Positions 1 to 8,124 of a stretch of DNA of 64,000 bases are shown here, piece by piece. The translations under genes and the position numbers were made by a program. Numbering within the stretch: position 1 is the first letter of the stretch; each line of letters starts with the position of its first letter. The DNA is from Desulfobulbaceae bacterium UBA2276 (GTDB lineage: Bacteria > Desulfobacterota > Desulfobulbia > Desulfobulbales > Desulfocapsaceae), in assembly GCA_002347085.1 (NCBI GenBank), contig DDWW01000008.1:26490-90489 (forward strand), in the 5' to 3' direction. The notes beneath the pieces are model-generated. The model saw only the letters and a program-made list of their open reading frames with translations, was not told the DNA's origin and made no database searches.

Positions 1-170
1 AGGCCGGACGCGATCTGCGGATTATTGTAGATTCTAAAAAGATTCAGGATGCCGAGGCTATTCTGCTCAGTCAGGATATTGCCAAGTCCATTGAGGCCCA
101 ATTGACCTATCCTGGCCAGATACGTGTTACCGTGATTCGTGAGACCAGGGCCGTAGAATTTGCCAGATAA
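1..170 (+). CDS. rny: Ribonuclease Y, C-terminal end (partial)
   Basis: The window opens inside a reading frame (codons from base 3, stop TAA at 168-170). The 55 visible residues end in [20 protein letters not shown], which matches the highly conserved C-terminus of RNase Y, the membrane-anchored endoribonuclease (KH plus HD domains) that starts mRNA decay. The KH and HD domains lie outside the window. The stop is 23 bases before tyrS on the same strand, so the two are probably cotranscribed. The identification rests on the tail only, but that tail is very characteristic. Confidence 0.88.
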   Translation, partial: AGRDLRIIVDSKKIQDAEAILLSQDIAKSIEAQLTYPGQIRVTVIRETRAVEFAR

Positions 171-193
171 TTGGGCGCCCAGAGGAGAAAACC

Positions 194-1405
194 ATGCCTT
201 CCATTGATGAACAGATAAAACTCATTGAACGGGGAGTTGTCGATTGTATCTCCCGTGAGGAACTTGTTAAAAAACTGGAAAGGTCTGCGGCCACCGGGGT
301 ACCGCTGCGGGTGAAGGCCGGTTTTGATCCCACCGCCCCTGATCTGCATCTGGGGCATACGGTTCTGTTGCAGAAGCTCAAACATTTTCAGGATCTGGGG
401 CATGACGTTTATTTTCTGATTGGGGATTTTACCGGCATGATTGGTGATCCCACCGGCAAATCAGAGACCCGCAAGGCCCTGACCCGTGAGGACGTGGCCA
501 GAAATGCGGAAAGTTACAAGGAACAGGTGTTCAAGATCCTGGACCCCCAGAAAACCAAGGTGGTATTTAACAGTCAATGGTTGGGCAAGCTTGACTCCTT
601 TGCCATGATCAGACTTGCCTCGGAACTGACAGTGGCCCGGATGCTGGAGCGTGAAGACTTCAAGGTACGATTCCGGGAGGGCAGTCCCATCTCCATCCAT
701 GAGTTTCTCTATCCCTTGATCCAGGGCTATGATTCAGTGGCCATTGAGGCGGATGTGGAACTTGGGGGCACGGATCAGCTTTTTAATCTGCTCATGGGCC
801 GCGATCTCCAGCGTTCCCGCCATCAGGCCCCGCAGGTGGTGATCACCCTTCCCCTTCTTGAGGGGCTGGATGGGGTGAACAAGATGAGTAAATCCTTAGG
901 CAATTATATCGGCATTACCGAATCGGCCACTGATATCTACGGCAAGGTGTTGTCTGTCTCCGATCAGTTGATGTTTCGTTATTATGAGTTGTTAAGCGAT
1001 CTGGGTGGAGAAGAAATTGCGGTCTTGAAGCAGGAGATGGAGGCTGGTATCCGCCATCCCAAGGAGATCAAGAAACAATTGGCCCGTGAGCTCACGGCCC
1101 GCTTTCATTCACCGGAGGCGGCGTTGCTGGCGGAACAGAATTTTGAAAAGGTCTTCCAGAAGGGCGGGCTGCCTGATGATATTGCCCTGAAGCAGATTAT
1201 TGCCACGGAAGAGATCTGGCTGCCCCAGCTCTTAGTTGATGTCGAGTTGGTTGCCTCTACCTCTGATGGGCGGCGGATGATCAAACAGAATGCGGTCTCG
1301 CTCGATGGTATTAAGGTTACCGATGTCAAGGCGGTGATCAAGCCTCAAGGCGAGGTACTGATAAAGGTGGGCAAGCTGCGTTACTGCAAGGTCTGTTTCC
1401 GGTAA
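194..1405 (+). CDS. tyrS: Tyrosyl-tRNA synthetase
   Basis: This is a class I aminoacyl-tRNA synthetase charging tRNA-Tyr with tyrosine in the cytoplasm. The HIGH signature appears as HLGH (residues 52-55) and the KMSKS loop is intact (about 230-234). The segment [20 protein letters not shown] is typical of the TyrZ-like bacterial subclass rather than the E. coli TyrS type. An S4-like RNA-binding domain occupies the last 60 residues ([16 protein letters not shown]). The 403 aa length is normal. The ATG has a good ribosome site (GAGGAGAAA) 8 bases upstream. It follows rny closely and ends at a strong palindromic terminator. Confidence 0.96.
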   Translation: MPSIDEQIKLIERGVVDCISREELVKKLERSAATGVPLRVKAGFDPTAPDLHLGHTVLLQKLKHFQDLGHDVYFLIGDFTGMIGDPTGKSETRKALTREDVARNAESYKEQVFKILDPQKTKVVFNSQWLGKLDSFAMIRLASELTVARMLEREDFKVRFREGSPISIHEFLYPLIQGYDSVAIEADVELGGTDQLFNLLMGRDLQRSRHQAPQVVITLPLLEGLDGVNKMSKSLGNYIGITESATDIYGKVLSVSDQLMFRYYELLSDLGGEEIAVLKQEMEAGIRHPKEIKKQLARELTARFHSPEAALLAEQNFEKVFQKGGLPDDIALKQIIATEEIWLPQLLVDVELVASTSDGRRMIKQNAVSLDGIKVTDVKAVIKPQGEVLIKVGKLRYCKVCFR

Positions 1406-1424
1406 GAGGGATTCGCTTGTTTAA

Positions 1425-1478
1425 CAAACGCAAAAAAGGCGTATAACCTGGCCAGGTTATACGCCTTTTTTGCGTTTG
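1425..1478. terminator. Bidirectional intrinsic terminator, 27-bp perfect palindrome
   Basis: Bases 1425-1451 and 1452-1478 are exact reverse complements with no spacer. The stem has a GC-rich core flanked by a run of six A on the left and six T on the right, so it can work as a Rho-independent terminator on both strands. It lies between the convergent tyrS and Fur-family genes and probably ends both transcripts. Confidence 0.9.
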
Positions 1479-1502
1479 CAGTGGCGGGGGATGGTACAGT
1501 GA

Positions 1503-1919
1503 TCAGTTGATACTTGCTTGGTGAGTCGATGTCGCGCAATCACTACAAAGTCCCGTAAATTCAATATGATGCCCAAGAATCTGGTACTGGCTGGCCTGGG
1601 CTGCTGTCTCATTGATATTGTGTTGAACTTGCATCTTGATGTCATCGACCTTGCCGCATTCTAAGCAGCGCACATGATAATGTGGCGCTACAGTGGCGTC
1701 GAAACGTTTCTGGGTGCCGCCCACCTCCAGCTTGAGAATCATGCCGGTTTCTGCCATCAGCTCCAGATTTCTATAGACAGTCCCAAGACCGATGCGGGGT
1801 AAACGCCTGCGAACCATGTCATAGACCTCATTGGCGGTTGGATGCGAGGTAACCTTGGACAGTTCTTCAAGGATGATCTGGCGTTGAGTGGTGAGACGCA
1901 TGGAGGTAAGTTCTTGCAT
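1503..1919 (-). CDS. Fur-family metal-responsive transcriptional regulator (PerR-like)
   Basis: A 138-aa protein with the Fur/PerR layout: N-terminal winged helix (residues about 10-75, recognition region GLGTVYRNLELMAETG) and C-terminal dimerisation and metal domain with HYHVRC (80-85). Two CxxC pairs (Cys85/88 and Cys125/128) should hold the structural zinc. The family senses iron, manganese, zinc or peroxide. The length and the short N-terminus resemble PerR more than classical Fur, but the sensed signal cannot be assigned. The ATG is preceded by CAGGAATC. It is monocistronic and convergent with tyrS. Confidence 0.9.
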   Translation of the reverse strand: MQELTSMRLTTQRQIILEELSKVTSHPTANEVYDMVRRRLPRIGLGTVYRNLELMAETGMILKLEVGGTQKRFDATVAPHYHVRCLECGKVDDIKMQVQHNINETAAQASQYQILGHHIEFTGLCSDCATSTHQASIN

Positions 1920-1978
1920 GATGATTCCTGTTGCTGGTGAAATGAGTGAAACGATTTTATTTGAGAAGGTTTATCATC

Positions 1979-1999
1979 TGGTATGATATTTTAATACCA
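1979..1999. promoter_or_regulatory. Inverted repeat upstream of the Fur-family gene (possible operator)
   Basis: TGGTAT (1979-1984) and ATACCA (1994-1999) form an inverted repeat with a 9-base AT-rich centre, 60-80 bases upstream of the regulator's start codon. Fur-family genes are often autoregulated through AT-rich palindromes, so this is a plausible operator. It does not match the standard Fur or PerR box. Confidence 0.25.
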
Positions 2000-2114
2000 A
2001 TAAAAAAACAATATAAAAATTGTCCTTGTGCTGCTTATCTGCTCGGGTGTTGCTGCTCCCCGGAGACGACCCGGTAGAAGAGCGCCTGCCGGTCAGGCCA
2101 TTCAGGTCGTCATG

Positions 2115-3419
2115 TTATTTATCTACAATGGCTGAGTTGAGAATAGGATTGAAATAACCAAGGCGGAGGGCAGGAAAGCGTTGCTGTAATTGCAGGAGCC
2201 AGGAGCGCATTCCCAGAGGGGCCTCCGTGGGGTGGAAATCCAGGGTCTGGAGGTACCACTCGGGGTCCATGTTCAGATTTCGCAACTGGATCAGGTCGGG
2301 ACGACAGGTCTCAATGAGAGTCGAGAGGGCCTCGAACTCATCCTGAGAATCAGTAACCCCTGGCTGGATAAAATAGTTGAGAGAGACGAAGCGATCAGCG
2401 CCCTTCATGACCTTGATCGATTCTTTGACATCGGTCAGGGTGAATCCCACGGGGCGGTAGTATCGGCTGTGGTATATTTCCTGGGCGGAATTCAGGCTGA
2501 CCCTGAGGCTGCCCAGTCCGGCGCGGGCTAAGCGTTCAACTTCCTGGGGCAGGCTGGCGTTGGAATTAAGGTTGATTGTCCCGCGGTCGGTTTTTTTACG
2601 GATGAGGGAAATAGCCTTCTCGATCACCTGGGCCTGAAGCAGGGGCTCACCTTCGCATCCTTGACCAAAACTGACGATAGCATCTTCAGCCTTTTGCAGA
2701 TGCGGTACGGCCACCCCGGCAATCTCCTGAGCGGTGGGGACAAAACGGATGCGATCCTGGGTGGCCGAACAGGAACCGGCAGGTTGCAGGGAGATACAAC
2801 CGACACAGCGGGCATTACAGACGGGGGAGGTGGGGAGCGGGGCCTCCCAGCGGCCAAGGAAATAATTGCGGGCCGCCGGACAGCCATAGGTCAGGCAGCA
2901 TTTCCCCAGATGTTGTACTAATCTGTTGTCGCGATACTCTTTCAGCTTCTGTTTGGTCTTTCTGGTGATGGTCGGCTGGTCAAACTGACAGGCATCCTGT
3001 CGTTTATCTGGGTCGCTGCGAAAGGCTGTGACCCAGAAACGCCCTTGATGCCAGCCCACAGCACTATAGGCAAAGAGCGGCAGGCGTGGGGCATTACTGC
3101 CTTGAGTTTGATAGGCGCTGTTAAAGATTGTTGTGTGGGCCGGGGCCATGAAGGCGGCAACCGCCTGCACTGCCGACCCTGGATGGAAAGGATTTTCCTC
3201 AAGAAGCAGGGGCTCGCCGGTCTCCTGGTCATAACCAACCGGCAAACGACCAGGCAGGACAAAGAGTTCGCTCCCCTCGGGAAGGGGAATCAGGTCTGCA
3301 AGGGCTGGTTGAAAAAACTGGCCGCCACTCATGCCAGCCATGTTGAGTCCGGGAAAATCAGTAATATTACCCTGGAGATCGGCAAAAACCAGCGAGGGAA
3401 GTCCGGCCGGATGGCTCAC
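2115..3419 (-). CDS. Radical SAM protein of unknown substrate
   Basis: A 434-aa protein with a radical SAM core in its second half. The cluster-binding motif CNARCVGC (Cys201, 205, 208; CX3CX2C) is canonical and is followed by a glycine-rich SAM-contact region (SFGQGCEGEPLL) and TIM-barrel strands such as TINLNSNAS and GLGSLRVSLNSA. About 195 residues precede the core and contain Cys144, 174, 175 and 180, which might hold a further metal site. No RiPP precursor or cofactor pathway gene is adjacent. The start overlaps the stop of the upstream small gene by ATGA, indicating translational coupling. Function not assigned. Confidence 0.8.
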   Translation of the reverse strand: MSHPAGLPSLVFADLQGNITDFPGLNMAGMSGGQFFQPALADLIPLPEGSELFVLPGRLPVGYDQETGEPLLLEENPFHPGSAVQAVAAFMAPAHTTIFNSAYQTQGSNAPRLPLFAYSAVGWHQGRFWVTAFRSDPDKRQDACQFDQPTITRKTKQKLKEYRDNRLVQHLGKCCLTYGCPAARNYFLGRWEAPLPTSPVCNARCVGCISLQPAGSCSATQDRIRFVPTAQEIAGVAVPHLQKAEDAIVSFGQGCEGEPLLQAQVIEKAISLIRKKTDRGTINLNSNASLPQEVERLARAGLGSLRVSLNSAQEIYHSRYYRPVGFTLTDVKESIKVMKGADRFVSLNYFIQPGVTDSQDEFEALSTLIETCRPDLIQLRNLNMDPEWYLQTLDFHPTEAPLGMRSWLLQLQQRFPALRLGYFNPILNSAIVDK

Positions 3420-3841
3420 TCGGGGCGCAGGGTCTTGAAGATAGAATCCGTGGCTAAATAGACATCCAGGTCTTCGCCGTAAATATCCTGAATTGCGGAG
3501 TGATTGATCAGGTCTTCGATAATAAATTGGGTGAGATAGAGGCTGATGATGTTGGGATCGGGTACCAAGGTACGTATTGGCGCAACTTTAAGTTGAATAT
3601 CAAACTCTTCGAGACTTGCTAATTTCTTGAGTTGTTCTTCAAAGGTATCGTGGAGGATCTGGACTGAAGAGGTCTCGACGATTCCTTTGTCGATAAGGCG
3701 TTGCACTAATTTAGCGGCCAGTTCGCTGGCATTTTCTTTGGCCTTGTGGAGCATAAAGCGCCGTTCTTGTTCTCGTTTGCGATCAATGCCGCGTATGGTT
3801 TTATCGGTGGCACTATTGGAACTGACATGAGCTTTTGCCAT
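3416..3841 (-). CDS. Conserved-looking hypothetical protein coupled to the radical SAM gene
   Basis: A 141-aa soluble protein without signal peptide or membrane segment, not recognised as a named family. It is rich in charged residues near the N-terminus (KREQERRFMLHKAKENASELAA, helical) and ends in a mixed alpha/beta region. The open frame extends further upstream, but ATG 3841 is preferred because a GGAG motif lies 8 bases before it and the upstream part runs through a hairpin. Its stop overlaps the radical SAM start by four bases, so the pair probably acts together. Confidence 0.6.
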   Translation of the reverse strand: MAKAHVSSNSATDKTIRGIDRKREQERRFMLHKAKENASELAAKLVQRLIDKGIVETSSVQILHDTFEEQLKKLASLEEFDIQLKVAPIRTLVPDPNIISLYLTQFIIEDLINHSAIQDIYGEDLDVYLATDSIFKTLRPE

Positions 3842-4031
3842 TATAATCTCCGCTTGGGCTGACTTTATTTTCAAAAGGGACGAATTCAGGAATTTACTGC
3901 ATTTGCGCGCATCTTCCAATAAAAAACTAAAAGAAAAAAAAGGAATTTTTCCACAGGCCTGATGTCTCTTGGAAGGGAGGGCAAGGTCTATGGCTTTGGA
4001 TGTTGCAAGCGGCAATAATAGTGGGTATTGC

Positions 4032-4053
4032 AGAACAGGGGTGCCCCTGTTCT
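4032..4053 (-). terminator. Hairpin downstream of glgP
   Basis: AGAACAGGGG and CCCCTGTTCT form a 10-bp perfect stem with a 2-base centre, 18 bases past the glgP stop. No T-run follows on the minus strand, so termination is only a possibility; it may instead be a transcript-stabilising structure. Confidence 0.4.
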
Positions 4054-4070
4054 GAGCCATGTCCTTGAAA

Positions 4071-6272
4071 TCAATAATTACTGTTGTACAGATTGCCGAA
4101 AGAACGCATCTTCTCTTCCTGCTCCCGAGGCAGGGTTAATTCGTATTTGCTCAGATACTCGGCCGCCATCCGATGGGTGTTGAAGATCGGGATATTCAGG
4201 GTCAGGTTCATGATAGCCTTGTCAAGGAAAGGAGAACTGTTGTCTGCTTGATAGAATTCCTTGAGGATGAGGGGCAGGGTTTGATAAAATGAGACCGAGT
4301 CTTCACTGTAGAGCAGGGTTTCCGGTGATTCGCTCAGATTTGCCTCTTCAACCGGCCCTTCGAGGCCGAATTTCCATCCGGTCTGACCTTGATGATATCC
4401 TTCAACCCACCAACCGTCCATGATAGAGATATTCGGTACCCCATTCATGGCCGCCTTCATGCCACTGGTGCCCGATGCCTCCAGAGGACGTTTGGGGCTG
4501 TTGAGCCAGGCGTGGACGCCGGCGACCATTATCTTGGCGATTTTCATGTCATAATTGGGGATAAAAATTAAATTGGCCAATCCTTTACTCTTCTGGTGCA
4601 ACTCCTTCTGGTAGTCGAGGATCAGTTTGATCACCGATTTTCCTGGTTCGTCGGCTGGATGGGCCTTGCCGGCAAAGATAAAATTGATGGGCCAGTTATT
4701 GGTGAGCAAAATGTCGCAGAGGGTATCCAGATTGTCAAAAATCAGATCGGCCCTTTTGTAGGTGGAAAAACGACGAGCAAAGCCAATAGTAAAGACCTCG
4801 GGGTTCAACTGGGTGTTGCGGTCAATGAGTGAGGAAAAAAAGTTGGGGGGGTCAATCCAGGTCTCAAGCTTCTGGTTGCGATGCCGCAGGAGCATGGTGT
4901 TAAGAAAATCGAAGAGGATGGTGGTATCTTTTTGCCAGGCTTGGCTCAGGTAGTTGCGAAATTTTGGATCTTGGGCCAGGGCCTCTAACTTGATAAAGAC
5001 GCCAGGGTCGTCCTGCCAGTTTCGCAATAGAGGAAAAAGATTGAATACCGCAGCCCGGGCATCACTGATCCAGGTCAGATGATGGACTCCGTTGGTGACG
5101 GCCGAGATCTTACTGGCAAACTGGGGAAACTGCTTATGGGTCACATCCCGATGCAAGCGGCTGACGCTGTTGGCGGCCCGGTTTGCGGTCATAGCCATGG
5201 TGGTAAAATTATAGGTATGGGGATTGTCTTCGTCACGGGCCAGAAGATCCAGGATTCGTTGACAGGATTTATGGCTGATGCCGGCGTAGAGTGACTTTTC
5301 GAAGCGATCATGTCCCGCCTTGACCGGGGTATGGATGGTGTAGATTGTGCGTTGGGCCACCTTGTCGGTAGCCGCAAGGATCTGTTGATCGGTCGCCAGA
5401 CCGAGATCAGGGTGGCCGAGAGCAGCCTGTAATTCCTCGGCAATCAGTTGCAGGATGGCAATGACCCCGTGTTGTTCATTCAGGTGAAAGGTCTTGGCGG
5501 TAAAACCCAATTGGCGCAGGGCGGGCATGATGCCGGTGCCGAGCATACGCCGTTGCAGGGCTTTTATCATCGACGATTCGGAGTTGTAGAGGCGTCCAGC
5601 GGCACTGCTGAAGGGCTCGGGGGTATCGGGCAGAGAAAAGTCAAGGAGGATCTCGGGGATGAAAAAATCGAGGGAGTGGTTGACCTCCATCTTCATCCAG
5701 ACCTGGGCCTTAATCGTGAGCGTTTGATTTTCGGCGTTATAAAAGGGGATCTCAAGCTGGAGTGGTTGTCCGGGGTTGTGCGGGTCCCGTAAGAGATAGA
5801 GCCCGTGGATATCCTCAGGTTGCCATGAAACGGTCTGGGCGATCTGGCCAATCTTGGAGTCAACAATCTGGGAAAAGTATCCCTGGCGATACAGGAGGCT
5901 GATGGCGACCACAGGAAGCTTGCAGTCTGCAAAACTCTTGAGGGTGTCACCTGCAAGAACCCCCAGGCCGCCGCTGTAGGTGGGTATCTTTTCCGGCCCC
6001 TGGAAAAGTTTTTTGATAAAACCTTTCAGTCTGCTATCCATTGAGCTGGTGCTTTCAAGGTCAATCAACCTTTGCTTTACCGGATTATACACATCGGGGT
6101 CGGCGCCAATCTCCATGGAGATGTAGGCGACTGAGTTTCCTGAAGGCGCGGTCAGATTGGCCCAGACCTCATCCAGTACCTTCTGGCGGATACCAAAAAA
6201 GGTGCCAAATTGATTGGAGGCGATCAGGGTGTGAATGTTGGCGGGGGTAATGTCCTGGCTTGTATGGGGCAT
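4071..6272 (-). CDS. glgP: Alpha-glucan (glycogen/starch) phosphorylase
   Basis: A 733-aa GT35 phosphorylase that releases glucose 1-phosphate from alpha-1,4-glucans using pyridoxal phosphate. The PLP site is visible as EASGTSGMKAAMNG with the Schiff-base lysine near residue 606, followed by WWVEGY. N-terminal PTYSGGLGVLAGDTLKS and central GFARRFSTYKRADL are also family hallmarks. The length fits the shorter bacterial and archaeal phosphorylases, which lack the animal-type regulatory N-terminus. It is a single gene divergent from pal. ATG 6272 has only a weak ribosome site. Confidence 0.94.
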   Translation of the reverse strand: MPHTSQDITPANIHTLIASNQFGTFFGIRQKVLDEVWANLTAPSGNSVAYISMEIGADPDVYNPVKQRLIDLESTSSMDSRLKGFIKKLFQGPEKIPTYSGGLGVLAGDTLKSFADCKLPVVAISLLYRQGYFSQIVDSKIGQIAQTVSWQPEDIHGLYLLRDPHNPGQPLQLEIPFYNAENQTLTIKAQVWMKMEVNHSLDFFIPEILLDFSLPDTPEPFSSAAGRLYNSESSMIKALQRRMLGTGIMPALRQLGFTAKTFHLNEQHGVIAILQLIAEELQAALGHPDLGLATDQQILAATDKVAQRTIYTIHTPVKAGHDRFEKSLYAGISHKSCQRILDLLARDEDNPHTYNFTTMAMTANRAANSVSRLHRDVTHKQFPQFASKISAVTNGVHHLTWISDARAAVFNLFPLLRNWQDDPGVFIKLEALAQDPKFRNYLSQAWQKDTTILFDFLNTMLLRHRNQKLETWIDPPNFFSSLIDRNTQLNPEVFTIGFARRFSTYKRADLIFDNLDTLCDILLTNNWPINFIFAGKAHPADEPGKSVIKLILDYQKELHQKSKGLANLIFIPNYDMKIAKIMVAGVHAWLNSPKRPLEASGTSGMKAAMNGVPNISIMDGWWVEGYHQGQTGWKFGLEGPVEEANLSESPETLLYSEDSVSFYQTLPLILKEFYQADNSSPFLDKAIMNLTLNIPIFNTHRMAAEYLSKYELTLPREQEEKMRSFGNLYNSNY

Positions 6273-6527
6273 GGTTTGTTGTTTGAGTTATAGATGTTTG
6301 AGGTCGGGAAGAGGCGCCGGTTATCTGTTCAGAATGGTTTGGTGCATCTCTTGCAGATATTTGTATATGTAGAAGGGTAGGCATTATTTTTCAAGAAAAA
6401 ACCGTTTTGAGTGAAAGATCATGAATAAGACCTGTTTCATTTTTTTTCAAGGGGGTGTATATTCGGCAACATGTATGAGGAGTCCTTTTTTTAGGGGCAT
6501 AAAAATAAAAAACAGTAGGAAGAGAAG

Positions 6528-7040
6528 GTGCGTAAAATGAAGAAGATGGAGAGAGTGTTATCAGTTGTCCTTGGCTTAACGATGTTGACCTTGGTTGGTT
6601 GTGCTGACAAGGAAAAAAAGAAGTGCGATGATCCCAATGCCGGGCAGGCGGCCAACACTCAAGAATCATTGGATTCAGAGCCCATCGGAATCATGGAAGG
6701 TCGGACCTCTGGGCCCATGTTGCCTCTCTATTTTGACTTTGACTCCTCTGCTGTTCGTCCGGATCAGACAGTTCGCATGGACGGGAATGCCAGCTTCCTG
6801 AAATCAAAACCTGTTAAGATCAGGATTGAAGGTAACTGCGATCCCCGTGGTACCCAGGAATACAATATGGCCCTTGGTGAGCGTCGTGCCCTGAGTGCCC
6901 AGAAATATCTGGCCGACAAGGGTGTTTCCAAAGACAACATGACCACTATCAGTTATGGCGCCGAGCAGCTTTTGTTGCAGGGGCATGATGAGTTGTCTTG
7001 GGCCCAGAACCGACGAGCTGATTTTGTTATCGTGAAGTAA
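6528..7040 (+). CDS. pal: Peptidoglycan-associated lipoprotein (OmpA-family)
   Basis: An outer-membrane lipoprotein of the Tol-Pal system. A 24-residue signal peptide ends in the lipobox LVGC (Cys25). The OmpA C-like domain (about 70-170) contains LYFDFDSS and NCDPRGTQEYNMALGERRA with the Asp and Arg that contact meso-diaminopimelate. GTG 6528 is given as the start; ATG at 6537 is equally good, with AGAAGG before it and a shorter, more usual signal peptide. It is followed by skp on the same strand. No tolQRAB genes are in the window. Confidence 0.93.
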   Translation: MRKMKKMERVLSVVLGLTMLTLVGCADKEKKKCDDPNAGQAANTQESLDSEPIGIMEGRTSGPMLPLYFDFDSSAVRPDQTVRMDGNASFLKSKPVKIRIEGNCDPRGTQEYNMALGERRALSAQKYLADKGVSKDNMTTISYGAEQLLLQGHDELSWAQNRRADFVIVK

Positions 7041-7043
7041 AAG

Positions 7044-7095
7044 TTATCATCAAGATGATAATGTTGTCATGGATGCCATGAACAGCATTATCATC
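7044..7095 (+). other. Nested inverted repeats between pal and skp
   Basis: TTATCATC/GATGATAA (7044-7061) overlaps a longer pair GATGATAATG (7054-7063) and CATTATCATC (7086-7095), with an internal TCATGG/CCATGA pair. The two alternative hairpins are mutually exclusive, as in an attenuator or mRNA processing site. No T-run follows, so it is not a clear terminator. Confidence 0.45.
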
Positions 7096-7127
7096 CTCGT
7101 AGGTTAAGAGCAAACAAGAGGAATAAA

Positions 7128-7667
7128 ATGAGAGTAAGACCCATGCTTTTTGTTGGACTGTTGTTGGCTGTGGTCAGTTTTTTCGGCCAGAATGTTTCTG
7201 TTGCCAGTGCTGCCGAGTTAAAGATTGGTGTGATGAATGTTCAGAAGGTGCTCCTTGAGTCTGCTTCCGGGAAAACAGCCAAAATTGCGTTTGAGGCCAA
7301 GGCCAAAGAACTGAAGTCAAAATTCCAGACTGAAGAGAACGCCTTGACTGCCATGCAGCAGGAGATTGAAAAAAAGAGTTCTGCCTGGAGTGCTGAGAAG
7401 AAAGAGGCCCAGGTTCGCGAGTATCAGAAAAAAGGGCGTGAATTTCAGGCCAAGACCGAGGATGCCCGTTTTGAGCTCAAACAATTGCAAGACAAAGAGT
7501 TGGAGCCTATCCTGAAGACCATGCAGGGAGTTGTTGATGCCTATGGCAAGCAAAACGGATACACCGTGATTCTTGATTCCAAGATTGGAGTCATTTATGC
7601 TAACAGTGCTATTGATGTCAGTACTGATTTGACCAAGGCACTTGATCAGGCAATGATGAAAAAGTAA
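7128..7667 (+). CDS. skp: OmpH/Skp-family periplasmic chaperone
   Basis: A 179-aa exported protein with signal peptide (cleavage after VASA near residue 28). The mature protein begins with IGVMNVQKVLLES, as in Skp/OmpH, continues with a long charged helical hairpin (about 55-130) and ends with a short beta segment (NGYTVILDSKIGVIYAN). Skp is a trimeric holdase for unfolded outer-membrane proteins. AGAGGAA lies 5 bases before the ATG. It follows pal by 87 bases and is ended by a terminator at 7807-7857. bamA and lpxD, its frequent neighbours, are absent. Confidence 0.9.
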   Translation: MRVRPMLFVGLLLAVVSFFGQNVSVASAAELKIGVMNVQKVLLESASGKTAKIAFEAKAKELKSKFQTEENALTAMQQEIEKKSSAWSAEKKEAQVREYQKKGREFQAKTEDARFELKQLQDKELEPILKTMQGVVDAYGKQNGYTVILDSKIGVIYANSAIDVSTDLTKALDQAMMKK

Positions 7668-7714
7668 TTTAGGATCCGTAGCACAATAGTTTTATCGTTT
7701 TGTTTACGGATTAT

Positions 7715-7754
7715 TAAGCCGTTACGAAATGATTTGTCTGTTTGCAACGGCTTA
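7715..7754 (+). repeat. GGAGCCGTT-family repeat, short copy
   Basis: TAAGCCGTT (7715-7723) followed by ACGAAAT, and AACGGCTTA (7746-7754) as its exact reverse complement. It shares GCCGTTACGAAAT and the AACGGCTTA end with longer family copies at 7947, 46234 and 47647. It is 47 bases past the skp stop. Confidence 0.65.
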
Positions 7755-7806
7755 GATTTGTGCATTGGAAAGTGTGTGATACGCACAGATGTATGTGTGT
7801 GAAATG

Positions 7807-7857
7807 AAACGATGCGAGGGGTCTCCATAGAGGGAACCTTTCGCATCGTTTTTTTGT
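7807..7857 (+). terminator. Intrinsic terminator of the pal-skp transcript
   Basis: AAACGATGCGA (7807-7817) and TCGCATCGTTT (7841-7851) form an 11-bp perfect stem followed by a T-run to 7855. This is a classic Rho-independent terminator on the plus strand. It also shows that an open frame running through it toward the DUF3786 gene is not genuine N-terminal coding sequence. Confidence 0.85.
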
Positions 7858-7861
7858 TTAG

Positions 7862-7940
7862 AAGTCGTTATGAGATAGATAACTTGGTCTTTTATAATCT
7901 TACGGTTCATTATGCTGTTTTGGATATACCTCCGGCCATT
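7862..7940 (+). repeat. GGAGCCGTT-family repeat, degenerate copy
   Basis: AGTCGTTATGAGAT and, after about 30 bases, CTTACGGTTCATTATGCTG are diverged versions of the two halves of the neighbouring copy (GCCGTTACGAAAT and GTTACGGCTCCTTATGCCG). It stands in tandem with the well-preserved copy at 7947. Confidence 0.5.
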
Positions 7941-7946
7941 TTATTT

Positions 7947-8050
7947 AGGAGCCGTTACGAAATAACATGGCCATTTATATCGATTTCGTTACGGCTCCTT
8001 ATGCCGCTTCCAGCAATCAATTGGCCATGTTATTTGTTTACAACGGCTTA
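7947..8050 (+). repeat. GGAGCCGTT-family repeat, best full-length copy
   Basis: AGGAGCCGTTACGAAAT (7947-7963) pairs with ATTTCGTTACGGCTCCT (7983-7999), 16 of 17 positions. A second nested pair, AATAACATGGCC (7961-7972) and GGCCATGTTATT (8023-8034), surrounds the centre, and the copy ends in AACGGCTTA. The 104-bp unit can therefore fold in two ways. It lies just upstream of the DUF3786 gene. Confidence 0.8.
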
Positions 8051-8073
8051 TTTACAACTGCTTAGGAATTGGT

Positions 8074-8124
8074 ATGAATACCCTCACCAAAGAATCTTAT
8101 CGTCTCTGGTCAATGCTGCCTTGA
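8074..8124 (+). CDS. Possible 16-residue leader peptide overlapping the DUF3786 start
   Basis: ATG 8074 is preceded by AGGAATTGGT and opens a 16-codon frame (MNTLTKESYRLWSMLP) whose TGA overlaps the ATG of the next gene as TGATG. This arrangement suggests translational coupling, since the downstream ATG has no ribosome site of its own. It could also be a chance frame, or show a frameshift that split the true N-terminus of the next gene. Confidence 0.35.
   Translation: MNTLTKESYRLWSMLP

Noticed and set aside
2065..2111. GACGACC/GGTCGTC hairpin after the radical SAM gene
   Set aside because: Only a 7-bp stem with a long loop and no T-run; insufficient for a terminator call.
7715..8050. CRISPR array
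   Set aside because: The repeats differ in length and spacing, are inverted rather than regularly spaced direct repeats, and no cas genes are present.
7812..8123. N-terminal extension of the DUF3786 frame (about 104 codons)
   Set aside because: It passes through an intrinsic terminator and tandem repeats, giving the repeated peptide LFRSRYEI, and has no homologous look; ATG 8124 fits the family.
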